64,000 nucleotides of DNA from contig NZ_JACXYX010000015.1 of NCBI RefSeq assembly GCF_014779655.1, forward strand, positions 1-64,000, written 5' to 3'. The position numbers and the translations under genes are program-made. The notes under the pieces were generated by a model. It had not been told where the DNA came from. It made no database searches and saw nothing but the letters and a program-made list of their open reading frames with translations. Below, one piece after another: positions 42,721 to 51,471 of the stretch; the stretch's first letter is position 1, and each line of letters starts with the position of its first letter. This stretch comes from Nocardioides ganghwensis. Its GTDB lineage: Bacteria > Actinomycetota > Actinomycetes > Propionibacteriales > Nocardioidaceae.

Positions 42721-44157
42721 GTGCCAGTTCGACGAATATTGACTCAGGTCGTTGCGCGAGCATCGCTACCCGCGGGACGCATGGGAATGGCCGCAGCGGC
42801 CTCGGCAGCCGTTGGCGCTTTGACTACGCCGGTTCTCGCCTGGACCGTTACGGCGGAGGACGTCGGCCGGTTCAACCTGCTCATGGTCTACGTCGGGCTT
42901 GGCGTTGTCATCTCGTGCCTGGGTTTGGATCAGGCCTACGTCCGCTTCTATCACAACGCTCGCGTCCGAGGGCGCCTGCTTGTTGCAGCCATGCTGTTAC
43001 CGACCGCGGTGTCCGGGGTTCTTGCCGGGGCAATCCTCGTCGCTCCCGGCTGGTTCGCCGAACAAGCGTTCGACTTGCGGGCTGCATCGGTAGGCGTCGG
43101 TCTGGCGGCAGCGACTGTGCTGAATGTCATCTATCGATTCGCGGCAGTTCAAATTCGGATGGCGGAATCCCCTGGTGCGCTTCTGGTCAATCAGGTCGTA
43201 CCCAAGGTCATTCTCATATGCGCCGTCCTCCTTGCTTCCGCCGTCGGGGCCGTTGCGGAGTTCGAGTTCATCATCTGGGTATACGCCGCCGGACTTGCCG
43301 CTGCCCTCGTCGTCTGGTCGACGCGTCTGTTCTCGCGGTTCCCCGTGCTCCATGCCGAGCCGATGGGAGAAGTCGAACTACGGCCGATGCTTCGATACGG
43401 TGTCCCGCTTACCGCATCCGCTCTTGCCTTTTGGCTAGCGGCATCGACAGGGGTGGTCGGTCTTCGCGCGCTAGCCTCAATCCAAGAGGTTGCGCTCTAC
43501 GCACTCGCGCTGAGCTTCGCCTTGCCCGCGTCACTTTTGCAGGTAGTTCTGGCGAGCGTCTGGGCTCCCATCGTCTTTCGATGGAACGACGACGAGGCCC
43601 GTGAGCAGTTGCCTAAAGCGCAAAGGCTGGTTTCAGCAAGCGCTTTGTGGATCTTCCTGATACTCGGGTGCTGCTCATGGGTTGTTCACTGGTTGCTGCC
43701 AAGCCAGTACGCGGGTGTCGAGTACATGATCCCCGCCGCGATGGCCCCTTCCATCTGGTATGCCGTGTCAGAGGTGACTGCGGTTGGCATTCATATCCGC
43801 AAGCGAACCTCTTTGTTGGCCTTTGCATCTGCAGCGGCTGCGGCTGTCGGGGTGACCGCCATCGTGCCGCTTGCTGCCGCCCTCGGGGCTAGAGGCGCGC
43901 TGCTCTCAACGATGGCCGCGTACGGAACCCTTCTAGTTGTGAGGACGGAGATGAGTGCACGCGTGTGGAAGTCAATGCCGCGGCGTCGCATGTACCAACA
44001 GGCGGCCCTCATAGGCGTGTTGGCGACATCGTTCCTTTTTGCTGGTCCGTTTCTCGGTGCGCGCGTGTATCTGATGTGGGGCACGGCCGTGGTGATCCTC
44101 GTGCTGATCGAGTTGCGTGAGAAAAACAGAAGGTCGCGTGTTGTGCGTGTGGCGTGA
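42721..44157 (+). CDS. Wzx-type lipid-linked oligosaccharide flippase
   Basis: 478 residues with about 12-14 membrane helices. Its MATE/MVF-like start (MAAAASAAVGALTTPVLAWT, then AEDVGRFNLLMVYVGLG) and the conserved LDQAYVRFYH fit the polysaccharide flippase family. Starts GTG at 42721, eight bases after the preceding stop. With Wzy and the Wzz/BY-kinase it completes a Wzx/Wzy-dependent export system. Confidence 0.82.
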   Translation: MPVRRILTQVVARASLPAGRMGMAAAASAAVGALTTPVLAWTVTAEDVGRFNLLMVYVGLGVVISCLGLDQAYVRFYHNARVRGRLLVAAMLLPTAVSGVLAGAILVAPGWFAEQAFDLRAASVGVGLAAATVLNVIYRFAAVQIRMAESPGALLVNQVVPKVILICAVLLASAVGAVAEFEFIIWVYAAGLAAALVVWSTRLFSRFPVLHAEPMGEVELRPMLRYGVPLTASALAFWLAASTGVVGLRALASIQEVALYALALSFALPASLLQVVLASVWAPIVFRWNDDEAREQLPKAQRLVSASALWIFLILGCCSWVVHWLLPSQYAGVEYMIPAAMAPSIWYAVSEVTAVGIHIRKRTSLLAFASAAAAAVGVTAIVPLAAALGARGALLSTMAAYGTLLVVRTEMSARVWKSMPRRRMYQQAALIGVLATSFLFAGPFLGARVYLMWGTAVVILVLIELREKNRRSRVVRVA

Positions 44158-44175
44158 GATGACGGAGGCTTGAAA

Positions 44176-45273
44176 GTGAAACTGGTATATGAGGCACCTC
44201 TGTTTCCTGGAGTGGGGGGCGGGCCACGACATTTCGAAGGGGTCGCGGGAGCACTCGCGGATCTCGGAGTGGACACTCACCTCGTGCTTCCCTCGCGCAC
44301 AGCCGTCGACGTACCTCGTGGCGCTTCTCGACAGACTCGCTTGCGGTCCCCAGGCAACCGTGCGATCCGACACGTGACCTATGAGGTTTCGCGAATCGCC
44401 CTGATCGTGTGGTGGCTCATCTCGGGGACCCGCGTTGACGTGTGGATGTCGCGACACTCGCTTTTCGGGGTAGGGACTCTCCTCGCGAGGCGGATCGCCA
44501 AAGTGGTCGTACTGGAAGTGAACGGTCCGGTGCGAGAAGAAGTCGCTGCCAATTTCGGTTCGCCAGCTCTTGCCCGACTCGTCGACCGTCTCTTCCGTTG
44601 GCAGATCAAGTGCGCGGACGTGACGATTGCTGTGAGCCCTGGGCTTGTTGACTACGTGCTCACGCGACAGCCCAACGCAACGTGTCACGCAGTCCCGAAT
44701 GGCTCCAAGGTTGCCAACGTGAAGGTGTCTCGCCAGCCCCTGAAGATCGTCTACAGCGGGGCGCTGACCCCTTGGTACGACCTCACGACCCTACTCATGG
44801 CGGTGGAGCGGCTCCGCTCAGTTCACAACATCGCTGCGACCCTAGATGTCGTCGGCGACGGGAATCAAGCGCTTGAGCTGCGACGCTTCGCGGGCGACCA
44901 CGGTTTGGCCGATATCGTCCGATTCACCGGATGGCTCCCATCGAGCGCCTCGCAGCAGTACGTGCACTCGGCTGTCGTGGGCGTCATCCCCATGGGAAGG
45001 GCGGCCATGGGCAGATCTCCCCTAAAGCTGTACGAATACGCTGCTGCGGGTCTCGCCATCGTCGGCTCTGACGTCGACGGAGTCTCGAACTCTCCCCTCG
45101 GGGCGGAAGTCTTCCAGTACGAGGTGGGCAGTGTGGAATCACTTGCGCTCGCACTTCGCCAGGCGCTGATTGCGGGCAATAGGACCTACGACGCCGAACT
45201 TTGGTCCTGGGAGGCGCGCGCTAGGCAGATTCTGTCCTTGGTGGAACATCGAACGGGCCATACCGAGCTGTGA
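44176..45273 (+). CDS. GT4 glycosyltransferase
   Basis: 365 residues. GTG at 44176 is chosen because GGAGG (44164-44168) is 7 bp upstream; a TTG at 44170 would be too close. GT-B fold with YEAPLFPGVGGGPRHFEGVA at the N-terminus, KIVYSGALTPWYDLTTLLMA and a C-terminal SPLKLYEYAAAGLAIVGSDV (nucleotide-sugar site). Last gene of the glycan locus. Confidence 0.83.
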   Translation: MKLVYEAPLFPGVGGGPRHFEGVAGALADLGVDTHLVLPSRTAVDVPRGASRQTRLRSPGNRAIRHVTYEVSRIALIVWWLISGTRVDVWMSRHSLFGVGTLLARRIAKVVVLEVNGPVREEVAANFGSPALARLVDRLFRWQIKCADVTIAVSPGLVDYVLTRQPNATCHAVPNGSKVANVKVSRQPLKIVYSGALTPWYDLTTLLMAVERLRSVHNIAATLDVVGDGNQALELRRFAGDHGLADIVRFTGWLPSSASQQYVHSAVVGVIPMGRAAMGRSPLKLYEYAAAGLAIVGSDVDGVSNSPLGAEVFQYEVGSVESLALALRQALIAGNRTYDAELWSWEARARQILSLVEHRTGHTEL

Positions 45274-45387
45274 TCACTCTTTGACTTCGGCACGTTGCGA
45301 CGAGTCGGGGCCCCAGTTGAGTCAAGCCGCGGGCTGCACAGAAGAATGTGTCGATTGATCTCGCAGCAAGGTCATGAAATGGTCGCA

Positions 45388-45414
45388 GCGGCCTTCGCGC
45401 AAAGCGAAGGCCGC
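45388..45414. terminator. Bidirectional hairpin at the end of the glycan locus
   Basis: An 11-bp perfect stem, GCGGCCTTCGC (45388-45398) with GCGAAGGCCGC (45404-45414), loop GCAAA, between the convergent glycosyltransferase and cysN genes. Confidence 0.8.
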
Positions 45415-45443
45415 CGCGGTCGTCGGGACGGCGAGCTGGTGGA

Positions 45444-46733
45444 TCAGCTGCCGCTGTTGATCATGCCCGCGCCGACGGTGACGCCGGTCGCCTCGTCGAT
45501 CAGGATGAACGAGCCCGTGGTGCGGTTCTTCGCGTACGGGTCGCACAGCAGCGGCACCGTGGTGCGCAGCTGGACGCGGCCGATCTCGTTGAGCCCGAGC
45601 TCGCCGGCCTCTTGGTCGCGGTGCAGCGAGTTGACGTCGAGGCGGTACTGGATGTCCTTGACCATCGCGCGCCCGGTGCGGGTCGTGTGCTTGATGGCGA
45701 GCTTCTGGCGCGGCTTGAGCGGCTCGTTGGTCATCCAGCAGATCATCGCGTCGATGTCCTGGCTGGGCTTGGGCGCGTTCTTGGGCCGGGCGATCATGTC
45801 ACCGCGCGAGACGTCGACGTCGTCCTCGAGGTGGACCGTCACCGACATGGGCGGGAACGCCTCGGCGATCTCCTGGTCGAAGAGCTCGACCCGCGAGATG
45901 GTCGAGGTCATGCCGCTGGGCAGCACGACGACCTCGTCGCCCTTCTTCAGCACGCCGCCGGCCACCTGACCGGCGTACCCGCGGAAGTCGTGGTACTGGT
46001 CGGACTTCGGGCGGATGACGTACTGCACCGGGAAGCGGGTGTCCACGAGGTCGCGGTCGGAGGCGACGTGGACGTGCTCGAGGTGGTGCATGAGCGTCGG
46101 ACCGGAGTACCACGGGGTGTTCTCCGAGCGGTTGACGACGTTGTCGCCCTGCAGCGCGGAGATCGGGATGACCTCGAGGTCGGGGATGTTGAGCTTCGTC
46201 GCGAAGGTCGTGAACTCGCGGTGGATCTTCTCGTAGACCTCCTCCGACCAGTCGACGAGGTCCATCTTGTTGATCGCGAGCACCAGGTGCGGGACCCGCA
46301 GCAGCGAGAGCAGCACCGCGTGGCGGCGCGACTGCTCGGTCAGGCCCTGGCGGGCGTCGACGAGCACCAGGCCGAGGTCGGCGGTCGAGGCACCGGTCAC
46401 CATGTTGCGGGTGTACTGGATGTGGCCCGGGGTGTCGGCGATGATGAACTTGCGGTTGGGCGTCGCGAAGTAGCGGTAGGCCACGTCGATGGTGATGCCC
46501 TGCTCGCGCTCGGAGCGCAGGCCGTCGGTCAGCAGCGCCAGGTCGGTGTAGTCGTAGCCCTTGGACTGCGAGGTCGACTCCACCGCCTCGAGCTGGTCCT
46601 CGAAGATCGACTTCGAGTCGAGCAGCAGGCGTCCGATGAGGGTGGACTTGCCGTCGTCGACGGAGCCGGCGGTCGCGAAGCGGAGCAGGTCCATCTCGCC
46701 CTGGGCGGCGGTGTGCGGGTCGTTGCTGGCCAT
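45444..46733 (-). CDS. cysN: Sulfate adenylyltransferase subunit 1 (GTPase) CysN
   Basis: 429 residues. EF-Tu-like GTPase: GSVDDGKSTLIGRLL (P-loop), the GITIDVAYRYF switch, DTPGHIQYTRNM and NKMDLVD. It stimulates ATP sulfurylase CysD to make adenosine phosphosulfate. The shorter length shows no fused CysC kinase domain; an APS kinase-type gene is instead found at 55151. Overlaps cysD by one base (TGATG). Confidence 0.95.
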   Translation of the reverse strand: MASNDPHTAAQGEMDLLRFATAGSVDDGKSTLIGRLLLDSKSIFEDQLEAVESTSQSKGYDYTDLALLTDGLRSEREQGITIDVAYRYFATPNRKFIIADTPGHIQYTRNMVTGASTADLGLVLVDARQGLTEQSRRHAVLLSLLRVPHLVLAINKMDLVDWSEEVYEKIHREFTTFATKLNIPDLEVIPISALQGDNVVNRSENTPWYSGPTLMHHLEHVHVASDRDLVDTRFPVQYVIRPKSDQYHDFRGYAGQVAGGVLKKGDEVVVLPSGMTSTISRVELFDQEIAEAFPPMSVTVHLEDDVDVSRGDMIARPKNAPKPSQDIDAMICWMTNEPLKPRQKLAIKHTTRTGRAMVKDIQYRLDVNSLHRDQEAGELGLNEIGRVQLRTTVPLLCDPYAKNRTTGSFILIDEATGVTVGAGMINSGS

Positions 46734-47647
46734 CAGAAGTAGCCTTCCTTCTTGCGGTCTTCCATGGCCGCCTCGGAGAAGCGGTCGTCGCCGCGGGTGG
46801 CGCCCCGCTCCGTCACTCGGGCGATGGCGATCTCGTCGATGATGGCTGCGGTGTCGGTGGCCTCGGACTCCACGCAGCCGGTCTGGGTGCGGTCACCCAC
46901 GGTGCGGAAGCGCACCATCTTCTTCTCGACCTGCTCGTTGCCCTTGGGCTGGATCTCCGGGCCGATCGAGAGCAGCATGCCGTCGCGCTCGACGACCTCG
47001 CGCTCGTGGGCGAAGTAGATGGAGGGGATCTCGATCTGCTCGCGGTGGATGTAGTGCCAGATGTCGAGCTCGGTCCAGTTGGACAGCGGGAAGATCCGCA
47101 TGTGCTCGCCGGAGTGGATGCGCCCGTTGTAGAGGCTCCACAGCTCGGGGCGCTGCATCTTGGGGTCCCACTGGCCGAAGTCGTCGCGGTGGGAGTAGAC
47201 GCGCTCCTTGGCGCGGGCCTTCTCCTCGTCGCGGCGACCGCCACCGAAGGCGGCGGTGAAGCCGTTCTCCTCGATCGCGGCGAGCAGGGCGCCGATCTGC
47301 TGGCGGTTGCGGCTGGTCTTGCCGTCGTCGACGACGTGGCCGGCCTTGATCGCGTCCTCGACCGAGGCGACGACCAGGCGGGCGCCCAGGCGCTCGACCC
47401 ACGAGTCGCGCGTGGACAGCACCTCGTCGAAGTCGAGGCCGGTGTCGACCTGCAGCAGCGGGAACGGCAGCTTGGCAGGGAAGAACGCCTTCTCCGCGAG
47501 GCGGAGCATGACGATCGAGTCCTTGCCGCCGGAGAACATGAGGACCGGCTTCTCGAACTCGGCGGCGACCTCACGGAAGATGTGGATCGACTCGGCCTCG
47601 AGCTGGTCCAGCTGACTCAGCTGGTAGTCGACGTGGGTGTTGGTCAT
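46733..47647 (-). CDS. cysD: Sulfate adenylyltransferase subunit 2 CysD
   Basis: 304 residues. PP-loop ATP pyrophosphatase fold with MFSGGKDSIVMLRLAEKAF and later RVYSHRDDFGQWDP. Catalyses adenylation of sulfate together with CysN. First gene of cysDN. A possible promoter lies at 47685-47712 on the minus strand: TTCACC, 16 bp, TACGAT. No cysH or cysI is adjacent. Confidence 0.95.
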   Translation of the reverse strand: MTNTHVDYQLSQLDQLEAESIHIFREVAAEFEKPVLMFSGGKDSIVMLRLAEKAFFPAKLPFPLLQVDTGLDFDEVLSTRDSWVERLGARLVVASVEDAIKAGHVVDDGKTSRNRQQIGALLAAIEENGFTAAFGGGRRDEEKARAKERVYSHRDDFGQWDPKMQRPELWSLYNGRIHSGEHMRIFPLSNWTELDIWHYIHREQIEIPSIYFAHEREVVERDGMLLSIGPEIQPKGNEQVEKKMVRFRTVGDRTQTGCVESEATDTAAIIDEIAIARVTERGATRGDDRFSEAAMEDRKKEGYF

Positions 47648-47684
47648 GGCGTGGCGAGGACCTCTCTAGGGACAGCAGCGTTCA

Positions 47685-47712
47685 TCGTAGCGACGACGCA
47701 CGCCTCGGTGAA
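47685..47712 (-). promoter_or_regulatory. Possible cysD promoter
   Basis: Minus-strand TTCACC (-35-like) and TACGAT (-10) are separated by 16 bp and end 37 bp before the cysD ATG. Confidence 0.4.
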
Positions 47713-47749
47713 TTCGCACTGCTGGGCGTGGTCGGTCAGACTCGTCAGA

Positions 47750-48913
47750 ATGAGCCGTACCCCCCGACTCGCACCCCGTCACCACCTGCTCGCGGGCGTG
47801 CTCGCCGCTGCCCTCGTCACTGCGGGCTGCTCCGCCGCGGACGGCGGCGACGCCAACCCCCCGGCGTACGAGCAGAGCGACGCGGTCGACGCCGCCGTCC
47901 TGCCCCAGCTCGCCGCCAACGGCGAGGACCCCGAGGCCGCCGACGACGCCGCCTGGGTCGTCGACGCGACGGTCGACGGTGTCGAGGAGGGCACGGCCGT
48001 CACCCTGGTCGCGCGTACGGACGACGGCTGGGACGACGTCGACGAGCAGGAGACCGACGACGACGGCCGGGTCTCGCTCACGAGCCGCGAGTCCGGCGAC
48101 CTCCACGTGGTGGTCGGGGACGGCGACGACGCGATCGGCGCCGAGGTGTCGACGGACGACGCGCCCGCGGCGACCTTCACCGACGACTTCGACGAGGACT
48201 CGGTCGACGAGGAGGGCGCCACCTGGCTGACCCGCGACCAGGGCTACATCGGCGTACGCACCTGCTCGCGCGCCAGCGCGGACGCCGCGGAGGTCACCGA
48301 CGGCGTGCTCCGGCTGAGCGTCATGGTGGACCCCGACCGCGAGGGCGACGAGTGCCAGCTGCCCGGTCGCCGCAAGAAGTTCCCCTTCCGCCTCAACGGC
48401 CACGTCGGCACCGAGTTCAGCCACTCCTTCACCTACGGCTTCGCGGCCGCCCGCATCCGTACGCAGGCCGCGCGCGGGCAGCACGCGGCCTTCTGGCTGC
48501 AGTCCGTCGGGGGCCAGAAGGTCGGCGGCCCCGAGAAGGGCGGCGCCGAGATCGACGTCATCGAGTACTTCGGCGACGACCACCCAGAGGGCGGCCTGAC
48601 GAGCTTCACCTACTTCCTCGACAAGAACGGCAAGAAGCAGACGGTCGGCGGCTGGCTGCCCGACGCCGAGCAGTACGGCGACGACTGGTCGGAGAAGTAC
48701 CACGTGTTCTCCGTCGAGTGGACGCCCGACGAGTACGTCTTCCGCATCGACGGCCAGGTCACCCAGCGCCTCGAGGGCCCGACCTCCGGGCAGCCGGAGT
48801 TCCTGATCCTGTCGCTGCTGTCGTCGGACTACGAGCTGCCGCGCTTCAACGGCGAGCTGCCCGAGACCATGGAGGTCGACTGGGCGCGCGTGTGGGAGAC
48901 CGGTCCGCGCTGA
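47750..48913 (+). CDS. Secreted GH16-family glycosidase lipoprotein
   Basis: 387 residues. Lipoprotein signal with lipobox VTAGC at about residues 22-26. Residues about 30-140 are a small acidic beta domain. Residues about 145-385 are a GH16 jelly-roll with the catalytic E-x-D-x-x-E motif in GAEIDVIEYFG, preceded by GQHAAFWLQSVGG and followed by HVFSVEWTPDEYVFRIDGQV. GH16 enzymes cut beta-1,3/1,4-glucans or related glycans. Possible role in trimming the surface glycan or degrading environmental glucan. Confidence 0.87.
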   Translation: MSRTPRLAPRHHLLAGVLAAALVTAGCSAADGGDANPPAYEQSDAVDAAVLPQLAANGEDPEAADDAAWVVDATVDGVEEGTAVTLVARTDDGWDDVDEQETDDDGRVSLTSRESGDLHVVVGDGDDAIGAEVSTDDAPAATFTDDFDEDSVDEEGATWLTRDQGYIGVRTCSRASADAAEVTDGVLRLSVMVDPDREGDECQLPGRRKKFPFRLNGHVGTEFSHSFTYGFAAARIRTQAARGQHAAFWLQSVGGQKVGGPEKGGAEIDVIEYFGDDHPEGGLTSFTYFLDKNGKKQTVGGWLPDAEQYGDDWSEKYHVFSVEWTPDEYVFRIDGQVTQRLEGPTSGQPEFLILSLLSSDYELPRFNGELPETMEVDWARVWETGPR

Positions 48914-48925
48914 CCCCCTGGCGTC

Positions 48926-49930
48926 TCACGTCCGGCTGCGTGCGATCCACACCGCGAGCGCGACGAGCCCGGCGCCGAGTGCCAACAGGACGAACGGCGC
49001 AGCCAGGTCGCCGGGGAACCACTCGTTGACCGCCCGGGGCACGATCATCAGCGTGCCCAGGGCGCCGGCGGCGAGCATCGGCAGCTCACGAGCGATCACG
49101 GCCACGAGCACCACGCCGACGACTGTCACGAGCCCGAGCACGATGCCGGCGTCACCCGACATGGTCGCCGAGGCCCCGAAGACCATGCCGAGCGCGCCGA
49201 AGGACATCGCCATGGCCGGAGGCCGCAACACCTCGGTCCAGCCGAGAGCCAGCCAGGCGAGCGCGACGGCCCAGATGCCGATGCCGATCGCCCAGTCACC
49301 GTCGAGGAACTGGTCCATCGCAGCGCCCGCGGTGAGCATGGCGCCGACCATGAGCACGATCTGCTGCAGGGGGACGCGGTGGGCCAGCCACAGCAGCGCG
49401 GCGACGGCTGTGGCGGTGCCGCTGACGGTGAGCCCCATGTCGGTCCCGCGCAGGTCGAGCACCTCGTCGGCCAGGACGGCGGTGAATCCGGCGGCGGCGA
49501 CGGTGGCGGCCGCCCAGAGCACCGACCGCAGTCGGCTCCAGGCGTCGCCCCGGCCAGCGGGCGTCAGGCTCCCCGCGGCCACGAGGCCGACGGCGGCCCC
49601 GGCCAGGACGCCGAGCCGGGCCCCGACCCCCAGGTCGCTCCAGTACAGGTTGGCGAGCAGCGTCGCTGCGATGACGACGAGCAGTCCGCCCAGGTAGCCG
49701 AGGGCCTCCACGGCGTACGAGCGCAGCTCCGCACCGCCGAAGCCGGTCACCCGCTGCGTCTCCTGCTCACGCGTCTCGGGCACCGGCACCCGGGCGCGGT
49801 CCCGGATCCGGGCTGCCTGCTCCTCGCTGATGATCCCTTCGGTGACCCAGTCCCTCACCTGGGCCTCGAGTGGCGCGCGTTGGTGGGGCACGTGCAGGTG
49901 GCCTCGCCGACGAGTCGTGGTCTCGTTCAT
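48926..49930 (-). CDS. DUF2157-like multi-pass membrane protein
   Basis: 334 residues from ATG at 49930, with GGAGAAGGAGG upstream. The first 70 residues are cytoplasmic and contain RDWVTEGIISEEQAARIRDR, the N-terminal signature of DUF2157-like proteins, followed by about ten membrane helices. Function unknown. Its stop is 12 bp from the convergent GH16 gene. Confidence 0.65.
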   Translation of the reverse strand: MNETTTRRRGHLHVPHQRAPLEAQVRDWVTEGIISEEQAARIRDRARVPVPETREQETQRVTGFGGAELRSYAVEALGYLGGLLVVIAATLLANLYWSDLGVGARLGVLAGAAVGLVAAGSLTPAGRGDAWSRLRSVLWAAATVAAAGFTAVLADEVLDLRGTDMGLTVSGTATAVAALLWLAHRVPLQQIVLMVGAMLTAGAAMDQFLDGDWAIGIGIWAVALAWLALGWTEVLRPPAMAMSFGALGMVFGASATMSGDAGIVLGLVTVVGVVLVAVIARELPMLAAGALGTLMIVPRAVNEWFPGDLAAPFVLLALGAGLVALAVWIARSRT

Positions 49931-50030
49931 GACGACCTCCTTCTCCACCCCACATCTATCCCCGGGCGCGGCCGACCGCCAGAGTCCAAGGTCATGACCC
50001 GCAGCGCGCGTCTTCCACCCGCGTCGTCGA

Positions 50031-50186
50031 CCGCTGGTTGAGCCGGGTGAGGAACGAGCCCGAGTCGAGACCGAGGTCATCGGGATGCCTTGGTTTCGAC
50101 ACGCTCGCTGCGCTCGCTGCTCAACCAGCGGGGGCTCGCTGCGCTCGCTGCTCAACCAGCGGGGGCTCGCTGCTCAACCAGCGGGG
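50031..50186. repeat. Cluster of 'CTCAACCAGCGG' family repeats
   Basis: An inverted copy (50031-50077: CCGCTGGTTGAGC ... GTCGAGACCGAGGT) faces a direct copy (50091-50133: GGTTTCGACACGCTCGCTG ... GCTCAACCAGCGG). Two truncated copies follow at 50133-50165 and 50166-50186. The cluster ends at the stop codon of dtd. The same family occurs at 55790 and 59971-60141. Confidence 0.85.
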
Positions 50187-50187
50187 C

Positions 50188-50616
50188 TCAGGGGGAGTCG
50201 AGGACGAGGGTGATCGGGCCGTCGTTGACGCTCTCCACCCGCATGTCCGCACCGAAGCGGCCCCGCTCCACGTGCGCGCCGAGGCGTTCGAGCTCGGCGC
50301 ACACCGCGTCGTACGCCGGCTCGCTCACCGGTCCGGGCGCGGCCGCCTGCCAGGTGGGGCGGCGGCCCTTGCGCGCGTCGCCGTAGAGGGTGAACTGGCT
50401 GACCACGAGCACCGGTGCGCCGACGTCGCTCGCGCTCCTCTCCTCGCGCAGCAGGCGCAGGTCCCACACCTTGCGCGCCGTCCACGCGACCTCGGCCGGT
50501 CCGTCGTCGTGGGTGACGCCGAGGTAGACCAGGAGGCCGGGGCGGTCGAGCTCGCCGACGACCTCGCCGTCGACCCGGACGCTGGCGGAGAGGACCCGCT
50601 GGATGACCGCACGCAT
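50188..50616 (-). CDS. dtd: D-aminoacyl-tRNA deacylase
   Basis: 142 residues, full length. Starts [20 protein letters not shown] and has the DTD signature SQFTLYGD plus the C-terminal [11 protein letters not shown] (Gly-Pro motif). It hydrolyses D-aminoacyl-tRNAs. Divergent from the BKACE gene with 17 bp between starts. Confidence 0.95.
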   Translation of the reverse strand: MRAVIQRVLSASVRVDGEVVGELDRPGLLVYLGVTHDDGPAEVAWTARKVWDLRLLREERSASDVGAPVLVVSQFTLYGDARKGRRPTWQAAAPGPVSEPAYDAVCAELERLGAHVERGRFGADMRVESVNDGPITLVLDSP

Positions 50617-50633
50617 GGTGCAAGGATGCCGCC

Positions 50634-51458
50634 ATGTCTGACGCGTTGCTGATCACGGTCGCCCCCACCGGGGCCGAGACCGCCAAGGCCGACTGCCCGC
50701 AGCTCCCCACCACCCCGGAGGAGATCGCGCGCACGGCCGCCGAGTGCGAGGCGGCCGGCGCCGCCATGATCCACATCCACGTGCGCGACACCTCGCACCA
50801 GCCGACGCTCGACCAGGCGCTGCTGCGCGAGTGGGTCGCCGCCGTGCGCGAGTCGTCGTCCCTGGTGGTCCAGCTGTCCACGGGCGGCTCCGTGCACGAC
50901 CCCCTCGAGGAGCGGCTCAAGGTGCTCGACGCCGAGCCCGACTCGTGCTCGCTGACGATGGGCACCACCAACTTCGGGGACGACGTCTTCCTCAACCCGT
51001 GGCCCTTCGTGAAGGACCTCTACCAGCTCGCCCTCTCGCGCGGAGTCGCCCCCGAGTTCGAGCTGTTCGACCTCGGCCAGGTGCACGCGCTGGACCGGCT
51101 GCTGCGCGAGTACGGCATCCCGGACGGCGGGAAGGTGCACGTCGACTTCGTGATGGGCGTGCCCGGCGGCATGCCCGGCACCGCACCCGCGCTCGTCGCC
51201 GGGGTCACCGCGCTGCCGCCCGAGGTCACCTCGTGGTCCGCCACCGGCATCGGCCGCTCGACCCTCTCCGTCGCGATGGCCTCGCTCTCGATGGGCGGTC
51301 ACCTGCGCGTCGGGATGGAGGACGTCCTCACCATCAGCCGCGGCGTACCGGTCGAGTCCAACGCCCAGCTCGTCGAGCGCGCGGTCGACCTCGGCCGGAT
51401 CGCGCAGCGGGAGCCGATGACGCCCGCCGGGTGCCGGGAGCTGCTCGGGCTGGGGTGA
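50634..51458 (+). CDS. BKACE (DUF849) beta-keto acid cleavage enzyme
   Basis: 274 residues, TIM barrel. N-terminal [16 protein letters not shown] and the metal site [16 protein letters not shown] identify the DUF849/BKACE family, which cleaves beta-keto acids with acetyl-CoA (for example 3-keto-5-aminohexanoate). Also visible: [29 protein letters not shown] and [14 protein letters not shown]. The substrate within the family cannot be told from sequence alone. Confidence 0.88.
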   Translation: MSDALLITVAPTGAETAKADCPQLPTTPEEIARTAAECEAAGAAMIHIHVRDTSHQPTLDQALLREWVAAVRESSSLVVQLSTGGSVHDPLEERLKVLDAEPDSCSLTMGTTNFGDDVFLNPWPFVKDLYQLALSRGVAPEFELFDLGQVHALDRLLREYGIPDGGKVHVDFVMGVPGGMPGTAPALVAGVTALPPEVTSWSATGIGRSTLSVAMASLSMGGHLRVGMEDVLTISRGVPVESNAQLVERAVDLGRIAQREPMTPAGCRELLGLG

Positions 51459-51471
51459 GCCCTGGCTCGCG

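Noticed and set aside
44170..44175. TTG at 44170 as start of the last glycosyltransferase
   Set aside because: Only one base from the GGAGG ribosome-binding site; GTG at 44176 has proper spacing.
49980..50190. Small genes inside the repeat cluster
   Set aside because: Short frames here come only from the repeated CTCGCTGCGCTCGCTGCTCA sequence and change with repeat number.
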